DNA from: an uncultured Verrucomicrobiales bacterium
GTDB taxonomy: Bacteria; Verrucomicrobiota; Verrucomicrobiia; Verrucomicrobiales; DEV007
Length of the DNA stretch: 64,000 bases
Direction: 5' to 3'
Assembly (NCBI GenBank): GCA_943789025.1
Contig: CALSSN010000008.1
Span: 1-64,000 of the forward strand
Notes under the pieces: model-generated
What the model was told of the DNA's origin: nothing
Database searches by the model: none
What the model saw: only the letters and a program-made list of their open reading frames with translations
Made by a program: the position numbers and the translations under genes
Shown: in pieces, positions 17,733 to 25,663 of the stretch
Numbering within the stretch: position 1 is the first letter of the stretch
Layout: every line of letters starts with the position of its first letter

Positions 17733-18917
17733 ATGGAATCACCCATCCCCAGTCGGGTCTCATTTCCGTGGCGACCATTCGTTTACGGGGCGGTGGTTCT
17801 TTATCTGATGCTTGATCTGCATTTTCTGCACGGGCCGCTCCACCACGTTATCCAAAGGAAGATGGCAGGGGAAACTGGCGGCGAGCAGGCGATTGCCGCT
17901 CCGGGTGATCCGGGCAGTGTGGTAGCTACGGTCAACCTGCGTCCGATCACGAGAAATGACCTCGATCGTGCCGCACGGGCGCACCTTTACCGTCAGGGTG
18001 TGGATTACGCCAGGGCCTCGGCGAGATTGCGGCTTCAGGCCCGTATCATCGCATTGGAGAATCTGATTGGTGATGAGACGCTGCGCCAATATACCAGGCT
18101 CAAGCGGGTGCCCGTGCCCGATGGTCTCGTCGAGCGCCGCTACGCGGAGTTTGTCAGCCAGTTCCCTGACCAGAAAGCCTTCCGAGCGCGGCTTGCAAAG
18201 CAAGGGATGACCGAGAAGGCATTACGCAAGGAGATTGCCGAAGAGGCGCATCAGGTACTCTGGATTGAATCAAAAATCGCCACTGCTCTGGAAGTAGAAG
18301 AAAGTGAGGTGTCAGCGTGGTATGAAGCGAATGCAGAAAAACTACGGGTTGGGGAGGCAGTCCGGGCAGCGCATATTTTTCTCAGCACGGTCGACCCTGA
18401 GGTGACCGGGCAGGAGGAGAGAATTCGGAAGCTGCACAGCCGAATCCTCGAGGGTGAGAAGTTCGAGGATCTGGCAGCAGACAACTCGGACGACCCGCGC
18501 TCAAAAAAGAAGTCAGGCGACCTGGGCTGGTTCACAAAGGCTCGGGTGCCGAAAGATTTTTCCGACGCTGTGTTTGCGATTCCTGCGGGTCACCTGGGGG
18601 ATCCCTTTCGGACGAAACTTGGCTGGCACCTTGTCAAGGTGGTCGCGCATGCGCCTGCCCGAGTTCCCGAATTAGACGAGGTGCGGGCAGAAATCCGCGC
18701 CGAATTGGCAAATTCACGCCGCGTTTCAGCGGTCAAAGAGTTGATGCGCTCGATGCGAAGCCGACCTCGGGTGGTTTACTACGAACGGGCGATTCGCGCG
18801 GATCGAGAGCCCGAAGCTTCTGCGCTTAGGATTGATAATTTCGATGCCGCGCCAGAGGGGCGAATTCGAGGTGAATTCTCAGGGAAGATGATTGAAGACT
18901 CGCCGGCAGGATCGTAG
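17733..18917 (+). CDS. Membrane-anchored parvulin-type peptidyl-prolyl isomerase (394 aa)
   Basis: The start at 17733 (MESPIPSRVSFPWRPF) is followed by one hydrophobic segment (VYGAVVLYLMLDLHFLHG) that would anchor the protein. The middle is a SurA/PrsA-like helical chaperone part (ARASARLRLQARIIALENLIGDETL, RRYAEFVSQFPDQKAFRARLAKQGMTE). The rotamase domain is clear: VRAAHIFLSTV, ILEGEKFEDLAADNSDDPRSKKKSGDLGWFTKARVPKDFSDAVFA and TKLGWHLVKVV. It would help fold exported proteins in the periplasm. The in-frame start at 17616 adds an extension with no signal-like features and was not used. Confidence 0.88.
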   Translation: MESPIPSRVSFPWRPFVYGAVVLYLMLDLHFLHGPLHHVIQRKMAGETGGEQAIAAPGDPGSVVATVNLRPITRNDLDRAARAHLYRQGVDYARASARLRLQARIIALENLIGDETLRQYTRLKRVPVPDGLVERRYAEFVSQFPDQKAFRARLAKQGMTEKALRKEIAEEAHQVLWIESKIATALEVEESEVSAWYEANAEKLRVGEAVRAAHIFLSTVDPEVTGQEERIRKLHSRILEGEKFEDLAADNSDDPRSKKKSGDLGWFTKARVPKDFSDAVFAIPAGHLGDPFRTKLGWHLVKVVAHAPARVPELDEVRAEIRAELANSRRVSAVKELMRSMRSRPRVVYYERAIRADREPEASALRIDNFDAAPEGRIRGEFSGKMIEDSPAGS

Positions 18918-19050
18918 AGTCGCGAGGAATGTTTGAAGCAGAACGCAAGGATGCCTTCAGGGTAAGAGCCCTCATCGTGGGGAGAGACGGTGAGACGCCG
19001 GATTTGAAAACTGGCTCTTTGTGCGCCGCCGTAATCGATCATGGTAGCTG

Positions 19051-19965
19051 ATGAAAGATGATAGCCAGCTGAGTTTGAGTGGATGGAATGAGGTCGCCGC
19101 ATCAGGCGTCGCTGTCCGGATAGTTGATCGTTTTGGCTTGCAGGTCTCAGGTCCAGATGCCGAGCGTTATTTGAATGGGCAGGTGACCAACGACGTGCGT
19201 CGAGCAACAGAGGAACGTGCGATCTATGCCGCGATCACTAATGCCAAGGGTCAGATGGAAGGCGATGCCTGGATCCGGCGGGGGAGCGAGGGAAGCTTTC
19301 TGTTGGATGCCCCGCTTTCTCTGGAGAGCATTTTGCCGGGCAGGCTCGAGCGTTATGCGATTGCCGATGACGTGTCTTTCGAGCGCGTGGAAGCTCCGGC
19401 CTGGCACATATTCGGTGGCAGTGCTGCGGCCGAGGCAGGGGTGGGTCGATTCGGGATGCCCGGATACGACTGCGAGAATCAGTCAGCCGGCCTCAGCGAA
19501 ATGACTGCTTTGGAGGCTGAGCGAATTCGCGTGCTGATGGGATTGCCTCGATGGGATGCCGATCTGGTTTCCGGAATGCTTCTTCCCGATGCGGGGATCG
19601 ATCCGATCGCTGTCTCTTATGACAAGGGGTGCTACATCGGCCAAGAAGTCATCTCGAGAATACGTCGCGCCGGAAAGACCAACAAAAAGTTGACGTATCT
19701 GGTCGCGAAGCACTCGGTCGAAAGTGTGGTGGAGGAGAATCTAGCAGGTGAAGAGCTCTTTTCAGATGAAGGGATTGCGGTGGGAACAATTACCAGTGCG
19801 GCGTGGCACCCACGACTTGACCGCTGGGCGGCTATCGCCTATGTCAAAAAGGCTGCTTTTGACAGAGCCACTGCTGGCTTTTTCCTTGAAGCCTCGCCGC
19901 GTGAAGAACATCTTTTTTTCACTGAAGACCCTGCCCCGTATAAAGCAAAATCCGCCGATGTTTAA
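19051..19965 (+). CDS. ygfZ: YgfZ/GcvT-like folate-binding protein
   Basis: A 304-residue GcvT-fold protein with the diagnostic YgfZ motif K-G-C-Y-x-G-Q-E (YDKGCYIGQEVISRIRRAGK, residues about 190-210) and the N-terminal LQVSGPDAERYLNGQVTND segment. YgfZ proteins bind tetrahydrofolate and support maturation or repair of certain Fe-S enzymes such as MiaB. In this window a sufCBD operon lies about 11 kb away, so the role fits but there is no operon link. The last codons overlap the start of the next gene (ATGTTTAA), implying translational coupling to the lipoprotein gene. Confidence 0.88.
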   Translation: MKDDSQLSLSGWNEVAASGVAVRIVDRFGLQVSGPDAERYLNGQVTNDVRRATEERAIYAAITNAKGQMEGDAWIRRGSEGSFLLDAPLSLESILPGRLERYAIADDVSFERVEAPAWHIFGGSAAAEAGVGRFGMPGYDCENQSAGLSEMTALEAERIRVLMGLPRWDADLVSGMLLPDAGIDPIAVSYDKGCYIGQEVISRIRRAGKTNKKLTYLVAKHSVESVVEENLAGEELFSDEGIAVGTITSAAWHPRLDRWAAIAYVKKAAFDRATAGFFLEASPREEHLFFTEDPAPYKAKSADV

Positions 19966-20458
19966 TACCGAGAGATTCTGTAATAGCATTCTTTTGGGGA
20001 TGACTTTTTGTTTAATTTCCTGCGAGGCGTTTGTCGATGAGATGCGTATCCGCAGTGATCCAAATACCATCGTTAAGCCGGATTGGAACGAGCTGGAGGC
20101 AATTGAAAAAGCCGAGGGAACCTATTTAGGGGACGAACCCGTGCAGGTCATTCAACCTCCACCAGTGGTCAAGGTTCAGGAAGCCAATCCCGGAATGCGC
20201 CGCATCGAGAAAAATTATTCGCCGATCGTATCGCCGGCGATAAGGCCGCAGGCAATGATCCCCCAGGCGATGGTGCCGGAGGCCAGTGCCTCGTATGCAA
20301 ATCCCCAGCCACGCCCGGGATCCGCTTACCCCTCTTCAGGAGGTGCGTCCTATGCCGCGCCGGCGCCATATCCAGCGGAATCGCGCCCATCTGGCGTCAG
20401 GTCGCAAGCTCCTCAAGCTCCCCAGTATGACCCTTCCTTGTTGAATGAATTGCAGTAG
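19958..20458 (+). CDS. Proline-rich lipoprotein, 166 aa
   Basis: Starts inside the last codons of the ygfZ-like gene. MFNTERFCNSILLGMTFCLISCE is a lipoprotein signal with lipobox LISC, so Cys22 would be acylated. The mature part has a short charged region, then a low-complexity stretch rich in Pro, Ala, Gln, Ser and Tyr (IRPQAMIPQAMVPEASASYA, YAAPAPYPAESRPSG). This suggests an unstructured spacer reaching from the membrane. No known domain is visible. The overlap with ygfZ is the only functional hint. Confidence 0.7.
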   Translation: MFNTERFCNSILLGMTFCLISCEAFVDEMRIRSDPNTIVKPDWNELEAIEKAEGTYLGDEPVQVIQPPPVVKVQEANPGMRRIEKNYSPIVSPAIRPQAMIPQAMVPEASASYANPQPRPGSAYPSSGGASYAAPAPYPAESRPSGVRSQAPQAPQYDPSLLNELQ

Positions 20459-20480
20459 CCTATGGGGCGAATAAGGAGTA

Positions 20481-21278
20481 ATGATCTCTCAACCCAATGA
20501 TTTGCTGATTATGATCAAAAAAATTCTCATCTTCTTTGTAGCAGCTGGCCTTCTTTCCACTTCGCATGTTATAGCTCAAGGCTACGGATCGGACCTTTCC
20601 GATGCCGATCTCAAATTGGAAGAGACCTTGGAAAACTTTAAAGATCATGAAATTGCTGTCCTGCGTTTTCGGGTCGATAACCGCCTGCGTACAGTGGCTT
20701 TCGTGCTTTTCGGTGATGATGTTCCCAAGACCTGTGAAAACTTCGCAACCAAGTGCCGAGAGGGTTATTACGATGGTCTTGCCTTTCACCGCGCGATCCC
20801 TGGCTTTCTTTTGCAGACCGGGGATCCTCTGACTCGGGATGCCTCCCAGCGAAGTACTTGGGGAACGGGTGGACCCGATCACACAGTCCCTGCGGAAAAA
20901 GGAAAGAAAATACACTCAAAAGGAGCTGTGGCGATGGCGCGCCTTTCTCCAGAGGGTCCGTCCCATGGCAGTCAGTTTTATTTCAGCATGGGGAAGAACC
21001 GTGGTCTGAATGGGCAGTCGACAGTTTTTGGAAAGGTCGTATCAGGCATGGACGCTCTGCAGAGGCTGAGCGAGGTGGCAGTAGATGCGAATGACAACCC
21101 GATCGTTGAGGTGGAAATCAAGTCCGCAAGGATTCTCGAGCCTGGGAGTCAGATTCCTAAGACGGCGGACGAACTTAAACTGTCCAAAGAACGGAAACGC
21201 GAGCAACGGCGGGAAAGGGCAAATGTGTCGGAGAGTGAAAAATCCTCCTTGGATCGCCTTTTGGAAAAATACTGGTAG
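20481..21278 (+). CDS. Exported cyclophilin-type peptidyl-prolyl isomerase (265 aa)
   Basis: The N-terminal hydrophobic signal (MIKKILIFFVAAGLLSTSHVIAQG) is followed by a cyclophilin domain. DVPKTCENFATKCREGYYDGLAFHRAIPGFLLQTGDP contains the catalytic FHR, AVAMARLSPEGPSHGSQFYFSMG contains the GSQFYF/SQFF substrate pocket, and LNGQSTVFGKVVSGMDALQRLSEV ends the fold. A basic, helical C-terminal tail (LSKERKREQRRERANVSE) extends beyond the usual domain. AAGGAG lies only two bases before the ATG at 20481, which is tight; the internal ATG at 20511 gives a cleaner signal peptide and is an alternative start. The protein would act in the periplasm. Confidence 0.88.
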   Translation: MISQPNDLLIMIKKILIFFVAAGLLSTSHVIAQGYGSDLSDADLKLEETLENFKDHEIAVLRFRVDNRLRTVAFVLFGDDVPKTCENFATKCREGYYDGLAFHRAIPGFLLQTGDPLTRDASQRSTWGTGGPDHTVPAEKGKKIHSKGAVAMARLSPEGPSHGSQFYFSMGKNRGLNGQSTVFGKVVSGMDALQRLSEVAVDANDNPIVEVEIKSARILEPGSQIPKTADELKLSKERKREQRRERANVSESEKSSLDRLLEKYW

Positions 21279-21387
21279 CTCGGGTTTCCGTTTGTGGAAG
21301 AGAGAGAGGTTCTTTATCTGAAGTTGCTTTGCGATGTGAAGGCCGCTGCCGGCGCGCGACCGTGAGCTTGATCAGCCGAGACTTACC

Positions 21388-21822
21388 ATGCGCAAGACTA
21401 AGCAAACCCTGAAGCAGCAGGCCAAGATGGAAAGAGTGGTCTGGGGGATGCTGACGGTAAGTCTTCCGTTTTACGGAGTGGTGGGGTATTTCATGAAGGA
21501 TGTGGAGGGTAGCACCACAGTGGTTTATGGGATGGCGGCGGCGGCGGTAGTGACGTTGATGATGGGATTTTTGATCAAGGACCTGCTCCTGAAAAAAAGA
21601 TTTTCCGGTGAGACGCCAGGGACGACAGCGAGGCCGGGTGGTTCTGGGAATCACTTAGTTTCTATGCTTATAGTCTGGGGTCTTACGGAATCAGCCGGGG
21701 TCTTTGGTCTGGTAGCCCGCATCATGGGAGCTGATCAGAAGACCCTCATGGCATTTATTGGGCTCGCGTTGATCGCGATGTGGATACACCGTCCGCTGGC
21801 GCGTAAGGACGACCCGGCCTAA
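21388..21822 (+). CDS. Small integral membrane protein, 144 aa
   Basis: A basic N-terminus (MRKTKQTLKQQAKMER) leads into a hydrophobic segment (VVWGMLTVSLPFYGVVGYFM), a second (GMAAAAVVTLMMGFLIKDLLL), a polar loop of about 25 residues, and two more (LVSMLIVWGLTESAGVFGLVA and LMAFIGLALIAMWI). That makes four transmembrane helices with both ends probably cytoplasmic. The glutamate in the third helix is unusual and could be functional. I do not recognise the family. It lies 46 bp before the antiporter gene on the same strand and may be cotranscribed with it. Confidence 0.6.
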   Translation: MRKTKQTLKQQAKMERVVWGMLTVSLPFYGVVGYFMKDVEGSTTVVYGMAAAAVVTLMMGFLIKDLLLKKRFSGETPGTTARPGGSGNHLVSMLIVWGLTESAGVFGLVARIMGADQKTLMAFIGLALIAMWIHRPLARKDDPA

Positions 21823-21868
21823 GAGCGATGCCCCTGACGAGTTATTTTTCCGAATTCCTGATACCAAG

Positions 21869-23131
21869 ATGAGCATCTTCGACACAACAGCGGTGCTTCT
21901 TGTTCTCGCTGCCTTGTTCGGGTTTGTGAATGCCCGAGTCTTGAAGCTGCCAGGCACCATTGCTCTGATGATGATGGGGCTTGGTCTGGCGACGTTGTTA
22001 TTGTTGATCGGGCAGGGCGTCCCTGAAGTGGTCGAGCCCATTCGGGAATTTGTCCGGAGTGACATCGACTTCAATGAGACACTCATGGGGGTTCTGCTCA
22101 GTTTTTTACTTTTTGCCGGGGCACTCCACGTGAATCTCGCTGATCTCAAAGAGCAGAAGTGGATTATTTTTGTGCTGGCGAGCTTCGGGGTAGTGATCTC
22201 GACATTCTTGATCGGAACGGTGTTTTATTTTTTGACGAGAGCCTTTGGTTTTGAGATCAGTTTTCTTTTCAGTCTGGTATTTGGTGCCCTCATTTCCCCG
22301 ACCGATCCGATTGCTGTCCTCGGGATTTTGAAGAAAGTAGGCGCCCCGAAGAGCCTGGAGACGAAAATCTGTGGCGAGTCGCTTTTCAATGACGGTGTCG
22401 GGGTGGTGGTATTCCTCACCCTGCTCGGCTTGGCAATGGGGCATACACGCCTGGATCCCGGTCACATCGCGATGGACTTTTTCATCGAAGCAGGGGGAGG
22501 AATTGTTCTCGGCCTTGCGCTGGGTTCTGTCTGTTACTGGATGTTGAAGCAGCTCGATGATTACGATGTGGAAATCCTCATTACGCTGGCCTGCGTGACC
22601 GGGGGCTATGCATTGGCCAGTCGCTTGCACCTTTCCGGCCCGCTGGCAATGGTGGTGGCCGGTCTCTTTATCGGAAATCAAGGGCGCGCTTTCGCCATGT
22701 CAAAATTAACGCGTGGGCATCTCGATACATTCTGGGAGCTTGTGGACGAGATTCTCAATGCTCTTCTTTTCGTGCTCCTCGGTTTGGAGCTTCTTGTCCT
22801 CGTCCTGGAAGGAAAGTTTCTCCTTCTGGGGGTGCTCACTATTCCGCTGGTGCTGGTGGCGCGGTTTGTGGCGGTTGGCGGCCCGATTCTTTTGATGAAA
22901 AGACGAAGAAAGTTCTCTCGGGGTGCGGTTCGTGTGCTTACCTGGGGGGGGCTTCGCGGAGGAATCTCGGTGGCCCTTGCCCTTTCCATTCCGGATGGGC
23001 CCGAGCGGAATCTTATTCTGACCGTGACTTACGTGGTGGTTGTTTTCAGTATCGTTGTGCAGGGCCTTACCCTTGGCCCTTTGATGCGGAAGATCGGGGT
23101 GATCGAATCCGAGCCCGAATTGAAGCGGTAG
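21869..23131 (+). CDS. Na+/H+ antiporter, CPA1 family (420 aa)
   Basis: A polytopic membrane protein with about twelve helices. Family landmarks are visible: [22 protein letters not shown], where TDP is the unwound-helix motif, and [16 protein letters not shown], where the N-D pair is the ion-binding site of electroneutral CPA1 exchangers. Late in the protein, [20 protein letters not shown] gives the conserved arginine-glycine helix. It would exchange protons for sodium or potassium across the inner membrane, for pH and salt homeostasis. There is no cytoplasmic cyclic-nucleotide or TrkA domain after the membrane core. The preceding small membrane protein gene is 46 bp upstream. Confidence 0.92.
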   Translation: MSIFDTTAVLLVLAALFGFVNARVLKLPGTIALMMMGLGLATLLLLIGQGVPEVVEPIREFVRSDIDFNETLMGVLLSFLLFAGALHVNLADLKEQKWIIFVLASFGVVISTFLIGTVFYFLTRAFGFEISFLFSLVFGALISPTDPIAVLGILKKVGAPKSLETKICGESLFNDGVGVVVFLTLLGLAMGHTRLDPGHIAMDFFIEAGGGIVLGLALGSVCYWMLKQLDDYDVEILITLACVTGGYALASRLHLSGPLAMVVAGLFIGNQGRAFAMSKLTRGHLDTFWELVDEILNALLFVLLGLELLVLVLEGKFLLLGVLTIPLVLVARFVAVGGPILLMKRRRKFSRGAVRVLTWGGLRGGISVALALSIPDGPERNLILTVTYVVVVFSIVVQGLTLGPLMRKIGVIESEPELKR

Positions 23132-23226
23132 TATCTATCTATGAAAGAGGAAGAATTCTTCTCGCGCGCGGGCTTGGTGTCCATATGGTGAAAAAGTTGC
23201 CTGAAGCCTCCGATTCTGAACCAATC

Positions 23227-24240
23227 ATGAAAGCATGTTTCAAACGTATTCTTGTCACCGGCGGCGCCGGATTTTTAGGCTCCCATTTGTGTGATCGGCT
23301 GGTCGAGCAAGGACACGATGTCATCTGCCTCGATAACTTTTTCACAAGCCAGAAGAACACCATCGAGCACCTCTTAAATCGCCCGAACTTTGAGCTTCTG
23401 AGGCATGATATCACGCGGGATATCTGGTTGGAGGTCGATGAAATCTACAACCTTGCCTGTCCTGCCAGCCCGGTGCATTACCAATACAATCCTATAAAGA
23501 CAACCAAGGTGTCGGTGGTGGGGGCAATCAACATGCTTGGCATGGCCAAGCGAACAGGGGCAAAAATTTTCCAGGCCTCGACCAGTGAGGTCTACGGAGA
23601 CCCCGAAATACACCCGCAACCTGAAAGCTATCGCGGCAACGTCAACCCGATCGGAGTGCGTTCCTGTTACGATGAGGGGAAGCGCTGTGCCGAGACTCTT
23701 TTTTTTGATTACCACCGCTCCAACGGGGTGAACATCAGAGTGGTAAGAATTTTTAACACCTATGGCCCCCGGATGCACCCATACGATGGGAGGGTGGTAT
23801 CAAATTTCATCGTGCAGGCCCTTAAGGGAGAAAATTTGACGATTTACGGAGATGGCTCGCAGACGCGATCTTTCTGCTACGTGGACGACCTGATCAACGG
23901 CTTCCTGGCATTGATGGACGGACCGGATTCTTTTCCCGGGCCGTGTAACATTGGCAACCCGGGTGAGTTCACGGTGCAGGAACTGGCAGAACTCGTCGTC
24001 GAAATGACCGGAACCGGGAGCGAGATCATCTACATGCCGCTTCCCGCAGATGATCCCACCCAGAGGAAACCGGATATCACCCTGGCGAAAGAGAAGCTGG
24101 GATGGGAGCCAGAAATTCCGCTCCGTCAGGGCTTGGAAAAAACGATTGATTATTTTAAGTCTGTGGACCTCGATTCTTTTCGACAACCGACTTCGCACAC
24201 CGCTCACAAGAGCACCGAGATGGAGAAGGGAGTTTCCTGA
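23227..24240 (+). CDS. UDP-glucuronate decarboxylase (UDP-xylose synthase)
   Basis: A soluble short-chain dehydrogenase that converts UDP-glucuronate to UDP-xylose via a 4-keto intermediate. [20 protein letters not shown] is the NAD-binding loop, and [18 protein letters not shown] contributes the catalytic Ser/Thr. Y-D-E-G-K-R ([13 protein letters not shown]) is the YxxxK pair, and [20 protein letters not shown] is the hallmark phrase of the UXS subfamily. [13 protein letters not shown] and [19 protein letters not shown] complete the fold. The ATG at 23227 is chosen over 23185 because the extra 14 residues have no family match. UDP-xylose is used in surface polysaccharides. The gene is intact, unlike the sugar genes in the island. 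Confidence 0.93.
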   Translation: MKACFKRILVTGGAGFLGSHLCDRLVEQGHDVICLDNFFTSQKNTIEHLLNRPNFELLRHDITRDIWLEVDEIYNLACPASPVHYQYNPIKTTKVSVVGAINMLGMAKRTGAKIFQASTSEVYGDPEIHPQPESYRGNVNPIGVRSCYDEGKRCAETLFFDYHRSNGVNIRVVRIFNTYGPRMHPYDGRVVSNFIVQALKGENLTIYGDGSQTRSFCYVDDLINGFLALMDGPDSFPGPCNIGNPGEFTVQELAELVVEMTGTGSEIIYMPLPADDPTQRKPDITLAKEKLGWEPEIPLRQGLEKTIDYFKSVDLDSFRQPTSHTAHKSTEMEKGVS

Positions 24241-24291
24241 AGTTGACGGAGGAGAAGGCTCAGGATTCGGCTGAATCACTCGGTCACTCGG

Positions 24292-24822
24292 CTATTCGCG
24301 CCCGGGGAGGAGATCAAGCGCTTCGATTTCGTCCTCTGTCAGGTATTTGTTGGCTTTCTTGCGGATACGAAGCAGGTGCTTTTTGTGATCACCCTGCTCA
24401 GGATTTACCGAGTAGAGGGCGATGAGCTCCTGGTAGGGACGAAGCTCTTTGGGATGCTGGCGCCTGAGTTTTTCACAAGTAGCTGCGAGATCTTCCCACC
24501 GACCTTGTTGCCGGTAGCTGTCAATGAGGCGGTAATGGTAATCGATCCCAGGAGGCTCTGGCTTTCCCCCGGGTCGAAAGACCGAATCGACGAGGGCGAT
24601 GAGCGGCGAGGTTGCAAGGGCGAGAGCCTCGGGAAGAAGGAGAAAGGCAATCAGAAGGATAAGGCTGAGAGTGACAAGGGTAGGAATGAGACCATCCATG
24701 ATCCCGGCGGCACGGTAGGCCTCCTGCAACTGTCGCCATCCGCCCCAGGCACAAGCTGCAGCGGCAGGCCACCTGAAAATTTTCCCCAACCAGCGACCAC
24801 TGCTCTTACCGGGAACCCGCAT
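24292..24822 (-). CDS. Membrane-anchored protein with TPR-like region, 176 aa
   Basis: A hydrophobic stretch (LIPTLVTLSLILLIAFLLLPEALALATSPLIALVDSVF) forms one long or two short membrane helices. After it comes a soluble helical part: YHYRLIDSYRQQGRWEDLAATCEKLRRQHPKELRPYQELIALY, which has TPR-like helix pairs, and then a charged tail. The gene starts 5 bp after the candidate selenoprotein gene ends, so the two are almost certainly one transcription unit. No family is recognised; a role linked to the upstream thioredoxin-like protein is only a guess from context. Confidence 0.6.
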   Translation of the reverse strand: MRVPGKSSGRWLGKIFRWPAAAACAWGGWRQLQEAYRAAGIMDGLIPTLVTLSLILLIAFLLLPEALALATSPLIALVDSVFRPGGKPEPPGIDYHYRLIDSYRQQGRWEDLAATCEKLRRQHPKELRPYQELIALYSVNPEQGDHKKHLLRIRKKANKYLTEDEIEALDLLPGRE

Positions 24823-24827
24823 GCGAG

Positions 24828-25547
24828 CTATTCTTCGCCATCGCCCCGGACCTGCGAGATGACTTCCTGGTCTTCGGCCGTGAGCTTATCTGTATCGTAT
24901 GTGAAGGTTTGTCCATTGGCTTTCCTGAAAGTCCCCGCGGTGCCGGTGATCGAGACAAGAGAAGCTTCGAGTTTGTTGCCATCGGTGTTCGTCCAGGTGC
25001 GGAGCGGAACCAGCTCTTTTTTTGCGAAGAAGTCGTCCCCACTTGATTGTCCTCCACCCTCGGGCGGTGTGGCAGCCTTGAGGGCTTCTTTGATCGCCTT
25101 CTCGCACGCATCGTCGGCCGGGTGGCCCGCATAGACACAGTTGCCTTCGGTGTCGAAGACCAGCATGTGAGGGATCCCTCTCAGGCTGGGCGGGCGCTTC
25201 GTGCCCTTGGTCATGGGGAAGGTAACTTTATGTTTTTCAGCAAAGCTGGCGATGGCCTCTGCTGAGGAATTTTGAACGTCTTCTCCGATGAGGATGAGTC
25301 CTTTCTTGCGATACTTTTTGTCCATCTCAACGAGATGGGGCATTCCAGCCACGCACGGGCCTCACCTGGGGCCCCAATATTCGATGGCAACGACGCGACC
25401 GTCGAGAGCAGAGAGGTCAAGGTCATCACCAGCGACAATCTCTCCGATTTTCCAGTCGGAGAGCAAATATTCCGGGGCTGCGAGCAGGCCGCCGGCAAAC
25501 AGACTGCAAGCGAGAGCGAGGGTGGCGGAAAAGATTTTTACTTTCAC
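24828..25547 (-). CDS. Secreted thioredoxin-fold (TlpA-like) protein with in-frame TGA: candidate selenoprotein, 239 aa
   Basis: The frame starts with GTG at 25547 (an in-frame TAA lies upstream) and encodes signal peptide MKVKIFSATLALACSLFAGG. It continues through APEYLLSDWKIGE to VVAIEYWGPR, where a TGA (25362-25364) falls in frame. The same frame continues GPCVAGMPHLVEMDKKYRKKGLILIG, a textbook TlpA active-site helix, to 24828. The TGA therefore replaces the first cysteine of W-x-x-C-G-P-C, giving U62-G-P-C65. The C-terminal part (LRTWTNTDGNKLEASLVSI) resembles an SHD1 domain frequent in Verrucomicrobiota and Planctomycetota. No other stop or frameshift interrupts 720 bp. A hairpin follows the TGA (see 25322-25338). 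Without recoding only 61 residues would be made. Alternatives are a nonsense mutation or a sequencing error at a TGC/TGT codon. Confidence 0.75.
25322..25338 (-). promoter_or_regulatory. Candidate bacterial SECIS hairpin
   Basis: On the mRNA, CCAUCUC and GAGAUGG form a perfect 7-bp stem closed by the triloop GUU. The stem starts 23 nt after the UGA and the loop starts 30 nt after it. As I recall the bacterial SECIS model, the apical loop lies roughly 16-37 nt after the UGA, is small, and has a G in its first two positions; all three hold. It lies inside the coding sequence, as bacterial SECIS elements do. SelB binding is not shown. Confidence 0.55.
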
Positions 25548-25663
25548 AGAACGAGTTTAACTTGCATCTGTTGGAATGTCTAGCATCTCTCGCTGAAGGG
25601 AGACGGAGTCGCGTGAACGGCCCGGTTGAAGAGGAGTCGAGGTCGCGCGAACCCGGCCAGCTA

